A stretch of 22,084 nucleotides of DNA. Origin: DASTHS01 sp035718085. GTDB taxonomy: Bacteria > Actinomycetota > Acidimicrobiia > Acidimicrobiales > Palsa-688. Below are positions 14,202 to 21,665 of this stretch, in pieces (position 1 is the first letter of the stretch; each line of letters begins with the position of its first letter). The DNA is taken from NCBI GenBank assembly GCA_035718085.1, contig DASTHS010000022.1, forward strand, positions 1 to 22,084, in the 5' to 3' direction. Position numbers and translations under genes: made by a program. The notes beneath the pieces were generated by a model, which did not search any database, had not been told where the DNA came from, and saw only the letters and a list, made by a program, of their open reading frames with translations.

Positions 14202-15090
14202 GGGCCACCGCGGCCCGCACCAGCTCGGCGATGCCGCCGTCGCGGACGCGGGCCTGGTCTTCTTGGTACTTGAGCACGGTGCCGAGGGTCAGCTCGACGC
14301 TGCGCTCGTCGACCTCCCGCCGGCCGAGCGCCGCCAGCGCCGCGGTCCAGTCGATGGTCTCGGCCACCCCGGGCGGCTTGTAGAGGTGCATCTGGCGGAG
14401 CCCCTCGACGGCGGCGGCCACCTGACGGCCCAGCACCTCGGGGGCGTGCGGCACACGGAGGCGCACGATCGCCACCTCACGGTCGAAGTCGGGGTGGGCG
14501 ACCCAGTGGTAGAGGCAGCGGCGCTTGAGGGCGTCGTGCACGTCGCGGGTGCGGTTGGAGGTGAGCACCACCACCGGGGGCACGACGGCCCGGATGGTGC
14601 CGAGCTCGGGCACGGTCACCGCCCACTCGGAGAGCACCTCGAGCAGGAACGCCTCGAACTCGTCGTCGGCCCGGTCGACCTCGTCGATCAGCAGGACCGG
14701 GGGCGGCCCGTCGCCGTGGTCGATGGCCGCCAGCACCGCCCGGCGGATGAGGAACCGCTCGTGGTAGAGCGCGCCCTCGTCGACCCGCTCGCCGCTCACC
14801 TCGGCGGTGCGCACGGCGAGCAGCTGGCGGGCGTGGTCCCACTCGTAGACCGCCTGGGCGACGTCGATGCCCTCGTAGCACTGCAGGCGCAGCAGTGGGC
14901 CGCCCGTGGCGGCGGCGAGCACCTTGGCGATCTCGGTCTTGCCGACGCCCGCTTCGCCCTCGAGCAGCAGCGGACGGGCAAGGGCCAGGGCCAGGAACAC
15001 GGACGTCGCCAAGCCCTCGTCGGCCAGGTAGCCCTGGCCGGCGAGGGCGGCGGCAACCTCGTCGACGTCGGCCGGCACCCGGGCGAGCAT
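14191..15090 (-). CDS. coxD: CoxD-like MoxR-family AAA+ ATPase
   Basis: A 299-residue MoxR-type AAA+ ATPase. Walker A is GEAGVGKT (45-52), Walker B is LLIDEVDRAD (133-142), sensor 1 is Asn179 in VLTSNRTRD, and an arginine pair sits at 190-191 in KRRCLYHW. The length and KRRCLYHW box match CoxD rather than generic MoxR. In CO dehydrogenase systems this ATPase acts as a chaperone for the large subunit and its Mo site, pairing with the VWA protein encoded next. The ATG at 15090 is well placed. There is a 44-base gap from the coxM stop, the widest in the S-to-G part of the operon. Confidence 0.93.
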   Translation of the reverse strand: MLARVPADVDEVAAALAGQGYLADEGLATSVFLALALARPLLLEGEAGVGKTEIAKVLAAATGGPLLRLQCYEGIDVAQAVYEWDHARQLLAVRTAEVSGERVDEGALYHERFLIRRAVLAAIDHGDGPPPVLLIDEVDRADDEFEAFLLEVLSEWAVTVPELGTIRAVVPPVVVLTSNRTRDVHDALKRRCLYHWVAHPDFDREVAIVRLRVPHAPEVLGRQVAAAVEGLRQMHLYKPPGVAETIDWTAALAALGRREVDERSVELTLGTVLKYQEDQARVRDGGIAELVRAAVARGA

Positions 15091-15134
15091 GCCGCCAGGG
15101 TACGGGTGGCCGTCGCCGACCGTCGCCGGGGCGG

Positions 15135-15959
15135 TCAGGAGACCCCGGCCTCCTGCAGGGCCCGCCGCACCAACACCTGGGCGAGGTGGCGGCGGTACTC
15201 GGCGCTGGCGTTGAGATCGGACGGCGGCTCGAGCCCGTCGGCCGCATGGGCGGCGGCGTCGGCGGCACCCGCTCCGCCGTCGACGGCCTGCTCGACGGCG
15301 GCGGCGCGCACCGGCGTCGAGCCCATGTTGACCAGCGCAACGCCGGTGCTGCCGTTGTGCACGGCGGCCACCCCGACGATCGCCCAGTCCTGGGCGCGGC
15401 GGTTGAACTTCTGGAACGACCAGCCCGCACCGGCGAGGCGGGGCACCGAGATCTCCGTGAGCACCTCGTCGGGCGCCAGCGCCGTCTCGAGGAAGCCTTG
15501 GAAGAAGTCGCCGGCGGGGATCTCCCGGCTGCCCGACGGGCCCACCGCGGTGAGGGTGGCGCCGAGGGCGAGCACCACCGCCGGCAGGTCGGAGGCGGGG
15601 TCGCCGTGGGCGATCGACCCGCCGATGGTGCCGCGGTGGCGCACCTGGGGGTCACCGACCTGGCCGGCGGCGTGCGCCAGCAGCGGGACCTCGCGCGCCA
15701 GGAGGTCGGAGTGCTCGACGTCGGTGTGCCGGGTGAGGGCGCCGATGCGCACCCGGTCGCCGTCTTCTCGGATGTAGTCGAGGTCGCGCAGGCGGCCGAT
15801 GTCGACCAGCATCGACGGGGCGGCGAGCCGGAGCTTCATCAGTGGCAGCAGCGAGTGGCCGCCGGCGAGCAGCTTGGCGTCGTCGCCGTGCTCGGCGAGC
15901 AGCCCGAGGGCCTCGTCGAGGGAGGTGGGGCGGGCGTAGTCGAACGAAGCGGGGATCAT
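15135..15959 (-). CDS. coxM: Molybdenum hydroxylase FAD subunit (CoxM-like)
   Basis: A 274-residue FAD-binding medium subunit of the xanthine oxidase/CO dehydrogenase family. It passes electrons from the FeS subunit to FAD and on to an acceptor. The FAD signatures are AGGHSLLPLMKLRLAAP (32-48) and TIGGSIAHGDPASDLPAV (111-128), both intact. RIGALTRHTDVEHS (71-84) is also typical. The ATG at 15959 overlaps the large-subunit stop by four bases (ATGA), and a longer in-frame start at 15995 would run further into that gene and break the family N-terminus (IPASFDYARP). It is the only FAD subunit gene in the cluster, although there are two large subunits. Confidence 0.95.
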   Translation of the reverse strand: MIPASFDYARPTSLDEALGLLAEHGDDAKLLAGGHSLLPLMKLRLAAPSMLVDIGRLRDLDYIREDGDRVRIGALTRHTDVEHSDLLAREVPLLAHAAGQVGDPQVRHRGTIGGSIAHGDPASDLPAVVLALGATLTAVGPSGSREIPAGDFFQGFLETALAPDEVLTEISVPRLAGAGWSFQKFNRRAQDWAIVGVAAVHNGSTGVALVNMGSTPVRAAAVEQAVDGGAGAADAAAHAADGLEPPSDLNASAEYRRHLAQVLVRRALQEAGVS

Positions 15960-18349
15960 CGGGCTGCTCCCTGTGCGGAGGTGATGGCCTGCCACACCCG
16001 CTGGGGTGAGGCGGGCATGGTGATATCGCGCACGCCGAACGGGCGCAGGGCGTCGACGATGGCGTTCATGACAGCTGGCGCCGAGGCGATGGTGCCGGCC
16101 TCACCGACCCCCTTGACCCCCATGGGGTTCGACGGCGACGGGGTCACGGTGTGGTCGAGCTCGAAGCTCGGGAACTCGGTGGCCGACGGCACCATGTAGT
16201 CGAGGAGGCTGGAGGTCACCAGGTTGCCGTCGTCGTCGTAGACGGCCTCCTCGAGCAGCGCCTGCGCCGCCCCCTGCACGATGCCGCCGTGCAGCTGGCC
16301 CTCGACGATCATGGGGTTGACCTGGTTGCCGCAGTCGTCGACGGCGATGTAGCGGGCCACCGCCACCGCACCGGTCTCGGTGTCGACCTCGACGACGCAG
16401 ACGTGGGTGCCGAAGGGGAACGTGAAGTTCGGCGGGTCGAAGTGGCTCGACGCCTCCAGGTTCGGCTCGACCCCGTCGGGCAGGTTGTGGGCGGTGAACG
16501 CCGAGAACGCCACGTCGGAGAGGGCGATCCCACGGTCGGGCGAGCCCTTGACCCGGAAGGTGCCTCCCGACAGCTCGAGGTCGTCGGCCGACGCCTCGAT
16601 CAGGTGCGCAGCGATCGTGCGGGCCTTGTCGATCACCCGGTCGGTCGCCAGGTAGACGGCCGTGCCGCCGACGGCGAGCGAGCGGCTGCCGTAGGTGTCG
16701 AGGCCGTGGGGGGCGATGGCGGTGTCGGAGTGGAGCACGTCGACGTCGGCGGGGTCGATGCCGAGCTTGTCGGCGACGATCATCGCCCAGCTCGTCTCGT
16801 GGCCCTGGCCGTGGGGGGCGGTGCCGGTGACCACCTGCACCTTGCCGGTGGGCAGCACCCGCACGGTCGCCGCCTCCCAGCCGCCCGACCCGAAGCCGAG
16901 GCCGCCGAGGGCGCGCGACGGCGCCAGGCCGCACATCTCGAAGTAGGAGGAGATGCCGATGCCCAGCTGCTTGCTGTCGCCCGCCTCACGGCGGCGGGCC
17001 TGCTCGGCGCGCAGGTCGTCGTAGCCAGCCATCTGGAGGGCCCGTTCGAGGGCCGGCCCGTAGTTGCCGGAGTCGTAGACCAGCCCGGCGGCGGCGGTGT
17101 AGGGGAACTTGTCGGCGGAGATGAAGTTCCGGCGGCGGAGCTCGGCGGGGTCGATGCCCATCTCGTCGGCGAGGGCCGACATGGCCCGCTCGATGGCGTA
17201 CGTGGCCTCGGGACGGCCGGCCCCGCGGTACGCGTCGGTCGGGGTCTTGGTGGTGAACACCCCGGTGCAGCTGAAGCTGAACGCCGGGATGTCGTAGACG
17301 CCGCCGTAGAGGAACGAGCCGAGCAGCGGGATGCCGGGGGTGATCAGCTGGAGGTAGCCGCCCATGTCGCCGATCAGGCGCACCCGCACGGCGGTGACCT
17401 TGCCGTCGGCGTCGGCCGCCAGCTCGATGTGCTGGATCTGCCCCCGCCCGTGCACGGTGGCCACCGAGTGCTCGGAGCGCTCCTCGACCCACCGCACCGG
17501 CTGGCGCAGCTTGCGGGCCAGCACCGTGGCCAGGATCTCCTCGGCGTAGACGTTGAGCTTGGCGCCGAACCCGCCCCCGACCGACGGGGCGACCACCCGC
17601 AGGGCGGTCTCGGGGATGCCGGTGGTGACCGCCAGCATCACCTTGAGGATGTGGGGGATCTGGGTGGAGCTGTAGACGGTGACGTCGCCGCCGAAGGGTT
17701 GGGGCACGACCACCACCCCGCGGGGCTCCATGGGCGAGGGGATCAGCCGCTGCTGCACGTAGCGCTCCGACACGGTGTGGGCCGCCTCGGCGAACGCCCG
17801 CTCGACCGCGTCGGGGTCGGGGGTCAGCTCCCAGGTGTAGGAGCGGTTCGTGCCGAGCGACTCGTGCACCAGCACCCGGTCGGTCATGGCGTCGTCGAGG
17901 TCGACCACCGCCGGCAGCGACTCGATGTCGACGACCACCGCCTCGGCGGCGTCGTGGGCCTCGTACTCGCTGCGGGCCACGACCACGGCGACGGCATCGC
18001 CCTGGTAGTTGACGGTGCCGGTGGCCAGGGGGTGGTGCACCGGGTTCTTCATGTCGGGGGTGACCGGCCAGGCGCAGGGCATGGGGGCCGCCCAGTCACC
18101 GGCCAGGTCGTCGCCGGTGAAGACGGCGACGACGCCCGGCATCGCCGTCGCCTCGGCGGTGTCGATCGAGCGGATGCGGCCGTGGGCGACCTGCGAGCGG
18201 ACGATGGCCAGGTGCAGGGCGCCGGGCACCACCAAGTCGGCGACGAAGCGCGACTCGCCGGTGAGCAGCGCCGGGTCTTCCCGGCGGCGCAGCCGGGTGC
18301 CGAGCACGCCGGCAGGGGCGGCGGCTGGCGGGGTGTCGAGGGCGGTCAC
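15956..18349 (-). CDS. coxL: Molybdopterin-binding large subunit, form II CoxL type
   Basis: A 797-residue catalytic subunit of the xanthine oxidase family. It starts with the aldehyde oxidase a/b hammerhead domain (GTRLRRREDPALLTGES), followed by the Mo-cofactor domains: GGGFGAK, the active-site loop AYRGAGR at 373-379, APHGQGHETSW, and GVGEAG with the catalytic Glu750. AYRGAGR marks form II large subunits; the Cys of the AYxCSFR loop, which binds copper in true CO dehydrogenase, is absent. The substrate is therefore uncertain; CO has been suggested for form II but is not proven. The GTG at 18349 overlaps the small-subunit stop by four bases and the gene overlaps coxM by four, so S-L-M form one coupled unit. 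It is paralogous to the second large subunit at 18881-21142. Confidence 0.94.
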   Translation of the reverse strand: MTALDTPPAAAPAGVLGTRLRRREDPALLTGESRFVADLVVPGALHLAIVRSQVAHGRIRSIDTAEATAMPGVVAVFTGDDLAGDWAAPMPCAWPVTPDMKNPVHHPLATGTVNYQGDAVAVVVARSEYEAHDAAEAVVVDIESLPAVVDLDDAMTDRVLVHESLGTNRSYTWELTPDPDAVERAFAEAAHTVSERYVQQRLIPSPMEPRGVVVVPQPFGGDVTVYSSTQIPHILKVMLAVTTGIPETALRVVAPSVGGGFGAKLNVYAEEILATVLARKLRQPVRWVEERSEHSVATVHGRGQIQHIELAADADGKVTAVRVRLIGDMGGYLQLITPGIPLLGSFLYGGVYDIPAFSFSCTGVFTTKTPTDAYRGAGRPEATYAIERAMSALADEMGIDPAELRRRNFISADKFPYTAAAGLVYDSGNYGPALERALQMAGYDDLRAEQARRREAGDSKQLGIGISSYFEMCGLAPSRALGGLGFGSGGWEAATVRVLPTGKVQVVTGTAPHGQGHETSWAMIVADKLGIDPADVDVLHSDTAIAPHGLDTYGSRSLAVGGTAVYLATDRVIDKARTIAAHLIEASADDLELSGGTFRVKGSPDRGIALSDVAFSAFTAHNLPDGVEPNLEASSHFDPPNFTFPFGTHVCVVEVDTETGAVAVARYIAVDDCGNQVNPMIVEGQLHGGIVQGAAQALLEEAVYDDDGNLVTSSLLDYMVPSATEFPSFELDHTVTPSPSNPMGVKGVGEAGTIASAPAVMNAIVDALRPFGVRDITMPASPQRVWQAITSAQGAAR

Positions 18350-18840
18350 GACGCCGCCCCCGCGGTGGCCGTCGGGTCGCCGACGGGCTTGCCGGCCGCG
18401 GCCAGCACGGCCCGCACGATGTTGTGGTAGCCGGTGCAGCGGCACAGGTTCCCCTCGAGGCCCTCGCGCACCTTGGCCTCGTCGAGGTCGGGCACCTCCT
18501 CGATCAGCGAGACGGCGGCCATCACCATGCCCGGCGTGCAGTAGCCGCACTGCAGGCCGTGGTGCTCGCGAAACGCTTCCTGCACGGGGTGCAGGTCGCC
18601 GCCGGTGGCCAGCCCCTCGATGGTCGTGACCTCGCTGCCGTCGGCCTGGGCGGCCAGCATGGTGCAGCTCTTGATCGACTTGCCGTCGAGCAGCACGGTG
18701 CACGCGCCGCACGACGAGGTGTCGCAGCCGATGTTCGTGCCGGTGAGCCCGACGACGTCGCGCAGGTAGTGCACGAGCAGGAGCCTCGGCTCCACCTCAT
18801 GACGCTGCGGCGTCCCGTTGACGGTGACGCTGACCTCCAC
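18346..18840 (-). CDS. coxS: Two [2Fe-2S] cluster small subunit (CoxS-like)
   Basis: A 164-residue iron-sulfur subunit of molybdenum hydroxylases. The N-terminal ferredoxin-like domain has Cys39, Cys44, Cys47 and Cys59 (GCDTSSCGACTVLLDG). The C-terminal helical domain has Cys98, Cys101, Cys133 and Cys135 (CGYCTPG and LCRCTGYHNI). All eight ligands are present, so the wire from Mo to FAD should be whole. The GTG at 18840 has a strong binding site, AAGGGGG at 18845-18851. It is followed by coxL with a four-base overlap. It is the only small subunit between two large-subunit genes, so it may serve both. Confidence 0.96.
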   Translation of the reverse strand: MEVSVTVNGTPQRHEVEPRLLLVHYLRDVVGLTGTNIGCDTSSCGACTVLLDGKSIKSCTMLAAQADGSEVTTIEGLATGGDLHPVQEAFREHHGLQCGYCTPGMVMAAVSLIEEVPDLDEAKVREGLEGNLCRCTGYHNIVRAVLAAAGKPVGDPTATAGAAS

Positions 18841-18844
18841 GTGT

Positions 18845-18851
18845 CCCCCTT
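18845..18851 (-). promoter_or_regulatory. Strong ribosome binding site of coxS
   Basis: On the minus strand AAGGGGG lies four bases before the GTG at 18840. It fixes the start and suggests independent, efficient initiation at coxS rather than coupling to the upstream large-subunit gene. Confidence 0.6.
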
Positions 18852-18880
18852 GATATGCAGTGGTGAGTGTTGTGTGCGTT

Positions 18881-21142
18881 CTAGCGCGCGTTGGCGCTGA
18901 TGGCCTGCCAGACCCGTTCGGGCGTGGCAGGCATGTCGACGTGGCGCACCCCGAGGTGGGCGAGGGCGTCGACCACGGCGCTCTGGACCGCCGGCGTCGA
19001 GCCGATGGTGCCCGACTCGCCGATGCCCTTGGCGCCCAGGGTGTTGAGCGGGGTGGGCGTGGCCATGGGCACCAGCTCGAAGCTGGGCAGCTCGGCGGCG
19101 GAGATCATGGCGTAGTCGGCCAGGTTGCCGGTGACCGGGTTGCCGTCGTCGTCGTAGCGGAACTCCTCGAGCAGCGCCTGGGCCGCGCCCTGGGCCAGGC
19201 CACCGTGGCGCTGGCCCTCGGCGAGGAGCGGGTTGATGATGGTGCCGGCGTCGTCGCACGCGACGAGGCGCTCGAGGATGACCTTGCCGGTCTCGGCGTC
19301 GACCTCGACGACCGCCACGTGGGCGCCGAAGGGGAAGGTGCCGCCCGGGGGGGCCGACCGGTGCTCGACGTCGAGCGGCGCGCCCCGCTCTGCGGCGGCG
19401 TCGTGCAGCTCGGACCAGCTGCGGGCCACCGACGGGGTGCCGGCAACGTGGAACGCGCCCTTGTCACGGTCGAGCACGACGTCGTCCGCGTTGGCCTCGA
19501 GCAGCTCGGCGGCGAGCGCCTTGGCCCGCTCGACGACCTCGGCGGAGGCCTGGTGCACCGCCAGCCCGCCGGCTTGGAGCGAGCGGCTGCCCATGGTGCC
19601 GCCGCCCTCGGGCACCAGGTCGGTGTCGTTGGCCACGAACTCGATGTCGTCCATCGGGATGCCGAGCTGCTCGGAGGCGAGCATCACCCACGCCGTCTCG
19701 TGGCCCTGCCCGTGCGGGGAGCTCCCCGTGTAGATGCGGGCCCGTCCGCCCTTGAGGATCTCCACCCGACCGAACTCGCCGGGCGGCCCGGCGCCGTTGG
19801 TGACCTCGACGTAGCTCGAGACGCCGATGCCGAGCAGCCGGTGGTCGCCGGCCTGCCGCCGGCGGGCCTGCTCGGCGCGCAGCGCCTCGTAGCCGCTGGC
19901 GGCCAGGGCCTGGTCGAGGCTGGCCTCGTAGGCGCCGATGTCGTAGGTCGTCCCCGTCGGGGTGGTGAAGGGGAACGCCTCGGGCTTGACCAGGTTGCGC
20001 CGGCGGGCCTCGGCGGGGTCGAGGCCGATCTCGGCGGCGAAGAGGTCGATCGACCGCTCGATCGCGGCGGTCGCCTCGGGGCGGCCGGCGCCCCGGTAGG
20101 CGACGGTCGGGTTGGTGTTGGTGACCACCGACGACGAGGAGAAGCCGACCTTGGCGATGTCGTAGGTGCCCGAGGCCATCATGCGGGTGAGGAACGGCAG
20201 CACGGCCCCGAGCGAGGGGTAGGCGCCCGCGTCCTGCACCACCTCGAGGCGGTAGGCCAGCACGCGCCCGTCGCGCGTGCCGCCGATGGCGACGTGTTGC
20301 ACCTGCCCCCGCCCGTGGCCGAGGCTGAGCATGCTCTCCGAGCGGGTCTCGGTCCAGCGCACCGGCCGGCCGGTTCGCTTGGCCAGGAACGGCAGCACCA
20401 GGTCTTCGGCGTAGAGGCCGATCTTGGCGCCGAAGCCACCGCCGACGTCGGGGGCCACGACCCGCACCTGGGTGGCGTCGAGCCCGTAGAGGGCGACGAG
20501 GGCGTCCCGGGCGCCGTGGGGGTGCTGGTTGCTGGCCCACTGGGTCAGCCGGCCGTCGTCGCCCCAGCGGGCCGCCCCGCTGCGCACCTCGAGCGGGCAG
20601 GGCGCCACCCGCTGGTTCACGATGCGGTGGCGCACCACCACGTCGCAGCCGGCGAAGAAGTCGTCGGGCTCGGCCTCGGGCATGGGGATGCACACGTTGG
20701 AGCCGGCGTCGGGGAACAGCAGCGTCTCGGCGGTGAGGGCGCTCACGGGGTCGACCACGGCAGGGAGCGGCTCGTAGTCGACCAGCACCGCCTCGGCCGC
20801 GTCTTCGCCCTGGTAGCGCTCTTCGGTGAGCACCGCGGCCACGACCTCGCCGACGAAGCGCACCCGATCGGTGGCGATCAGGGGGCGGCCGAACGCGGGA
20901 GGGGCCATGCCGGCCGGCAGCAGCGGCAGGTCGACGTCGGCGCCGGTCACCACGGCGACGACGCCGGGCATGGTCGCCGCTTCGGCCACGTCGACCGACG
21001 TGATGGCGGCGTGGGCGATCGTGGAGCGCACGAAGGTCACCCACAGGGCCCCGTCGTAGTCCAGGTCGTCGCCGTAGACGCCGCCGGTGGTCAGGAACTT
21101 CGGGTCTTCCCGCCGGGTGACCCTGGTGCCGAGGATGCTCAC
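18881..21142 (-). CDS. Second molybdopterin-binding large subunit, form II CoxL type
   Basis: A 753-residue paralog of the large subunit at 15956-18349, shorter by 44 residues. It opens with SILGTRVTRREDPKFLTTGG and keeps GGGFGAK, the active-site loop AYRGAGR (348-354), SPHGQGHETAW, and GIGESG with catalytic Glu709. The Mo site therefore looks functional and again lacks the copper-binding Cys. Differences from its paralog near the active loop (TNTNPTVAYRGAGR against TKTPTDAYRGAGR) leave room for another substrate. The GTG at 21142 gives the family N-terminus directly; its binding site is weak. It begins 15 bases after the divIC-like stop and ends with TAG, 40 bases before coxS. Partner subunits are presumably the single CoxS and CoxM, or it pairs with CoxL (inference). 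Confidence 0.93.
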   Translation of the reverse strand: MSILGTRVTRREDPKFLTTGGVYGDDLDYDGALWVTFVRSTIAHAAITSVDVAEAATMPGVVAVVTGADVDLPLLPAGMAPPAFGRPLIATDRVRFVGEVVAAVLTEERYQGEDAAEAVLVDYEPLPAVVDPVSALTAETLLFPDAGSNVCIPMPEAEPDDFFAGCDVVVRHRIVNQRVAPCPLEVRSGAARWGDDGRLTQWASNQHPHGARDALVALYGLDATQVRVVAPDVGGGFGAKIGLYAEDLVLPFLAKRTGRPVRWTETRSESMLSLGHGRGQVQHVAIGGTRDGRVLAYRLEVVQDAGAYPSLGAVLPFLTRMMASGTYDIAKVGFSSSSVVTNTNPTVAYRGAGRPEATAAIERSIDLFAAEIGLDPAEARRRNLVKPEAFPFTTPTGTTYDIGAYEASLDQALAASGYEALRAEQARRRQAGDHRLLGIGVSSYVEVTNGAGPPGEFGRVEILKGGRARIYTGSSPHGQGHETAWVMLASEQLGIPMDDIEFVANDTDLVPEGGGTMGSRSLQAGGLAVHQASAEVVERAKALAAELLEANADDVVLDRDKGAFHVAGTPSVARSWSELHDAAAERGAPLDVEHRSAPPGGTFPFGAHVAVVEVDAETGKVILERLVACDDAGTIINPLLAEGQRHGGLAQGAAQALLEEFRYDDDGNPVTGNLADYAMISAAELPSFELVPMATPTPLNTLGAKGIGESGTIGSTPAVQSAVVDALAHLGVRHVDMPATPERVWQAISANAR

Positions 21143-21157
21143 CCCGGCGACACTAGG

Positions 21158-21661
21158 TCAGCCCCGGCCCGACGTCGTGGTGCTCGTGGTGGCGCTGCCG
21201 GCCGGGTGGCCCGAAGCGCCGGCGCGGCTGGTGGTGGAGCTGCGGCTCGTGGTGGAGCTGCGGCTTGCGGGGGTGCTGCGGGCGGAGCCGCTCGAGGCCA
21301 GCGCCGGCACGGTCGTCGACGGGGGGTCGGCCTCCCCGGCGGGCACGCCGGGTGCCGGCGGCAGCACCACGTAGGCCTGCTGGCCGGGCATCACCAGGCC
21401 GTAGCGCTCACGGGCCAGCCGTTCGATCTCGGCGTCGGTCCGCAGGTCGGCGGCGGCGCGCGCCAGCTTGGCGTTCTCGGTGGAGAGCACCTGCAGCTGC
21501 CGGGAGGTCGACGCCAGCGCGGTGCGCTGCTCGAGCCACGTCCGGCCGGGCAGCACGAACAGCACGACCACGGCGACCGCGCTGACGCCGGCAACCAGCC
21601 AGACCGCCCGGCGGCGCACCGCCGCGGGGTCGCGGCCCCCGGACGCCGGGTGGCGTCTCAC
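21158..21661 (-). CDS. Septum formation initiator (FtsB/DivIC) family protein
   Basis: A 167-residue single-pass membrane protein of the FtsB/DivIC family, which in the divisome binds FtsL/FtsQ. A basic N-terminus is followed by a transmembrane helix (about 18-37, RAVWLVAGVSAVAVVVLFVL). A coiled-coil segment (about 42-70, TWLEQRTALASTSRQLQVLS) and the conserved IERLARERYGLVMPGQQAYVV come next. The last ~55 residues are a Ser/Thr/Ala/Gly tail containing SSTTSR repeats, probably disordered and outside the membrane. The GTG at 21661 starts four bases after the enolase stop. The place right after eno is conserved in actinobacteria. In those genomes DUF501 usually follows; here a cox cluster does. 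Confidence 0.9.
   Translation of the reverse strand: MRRHPASGGRDPAAVRRRAVWLVAGVSAVAVVVLFVLPGRTWLEQRTALASTSRQLQVLSTENAKLARAAADLRTDAEIERLARERYGLVMPGQQAYVVLPPAPGVPAGEADPPSTTVPALASSGSARSTPASRSSTTSRSSTTSRAGASGHPAGSATTSTTTSGRG
21224..21265. repeat. 18-bp direct repeat, 2.3 copies, in the divIC-like tail
   Basis: Copies at 21224-21241 and 21242-21259 differ at one base and are followed by a six-base partial copy. The unit keeps the reading frame and encodes SSTTSR on the minus strand. It probably arose by slippage and extends the low-complexity tail. Confidence 0.75.
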
Positions 21662-21665
21662 GGCC

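Noticed and set aside
16151..18430. A 759-codon plus-strand frame opposite coxL
   Set aside because: Same pattern of a GC-driven antisense frame; no recognisable domain, and the minus strand encodes a clear large subunit.
10495..21142. A recent mobile element carrying the cox cluster
   Set aside because: No transposase, integrase, terminal inverted repeats, target duplications or tRNA end are visible at the joints, and base composition looks like the neighbours.
15956..21142. Calling the enzyme a proven aerobic CO dehydrogenase
   Set aside because: Both large subunits have AYRGAGR rather than AYxCSFR, so CO oxidation cannot be asserted from sequence.
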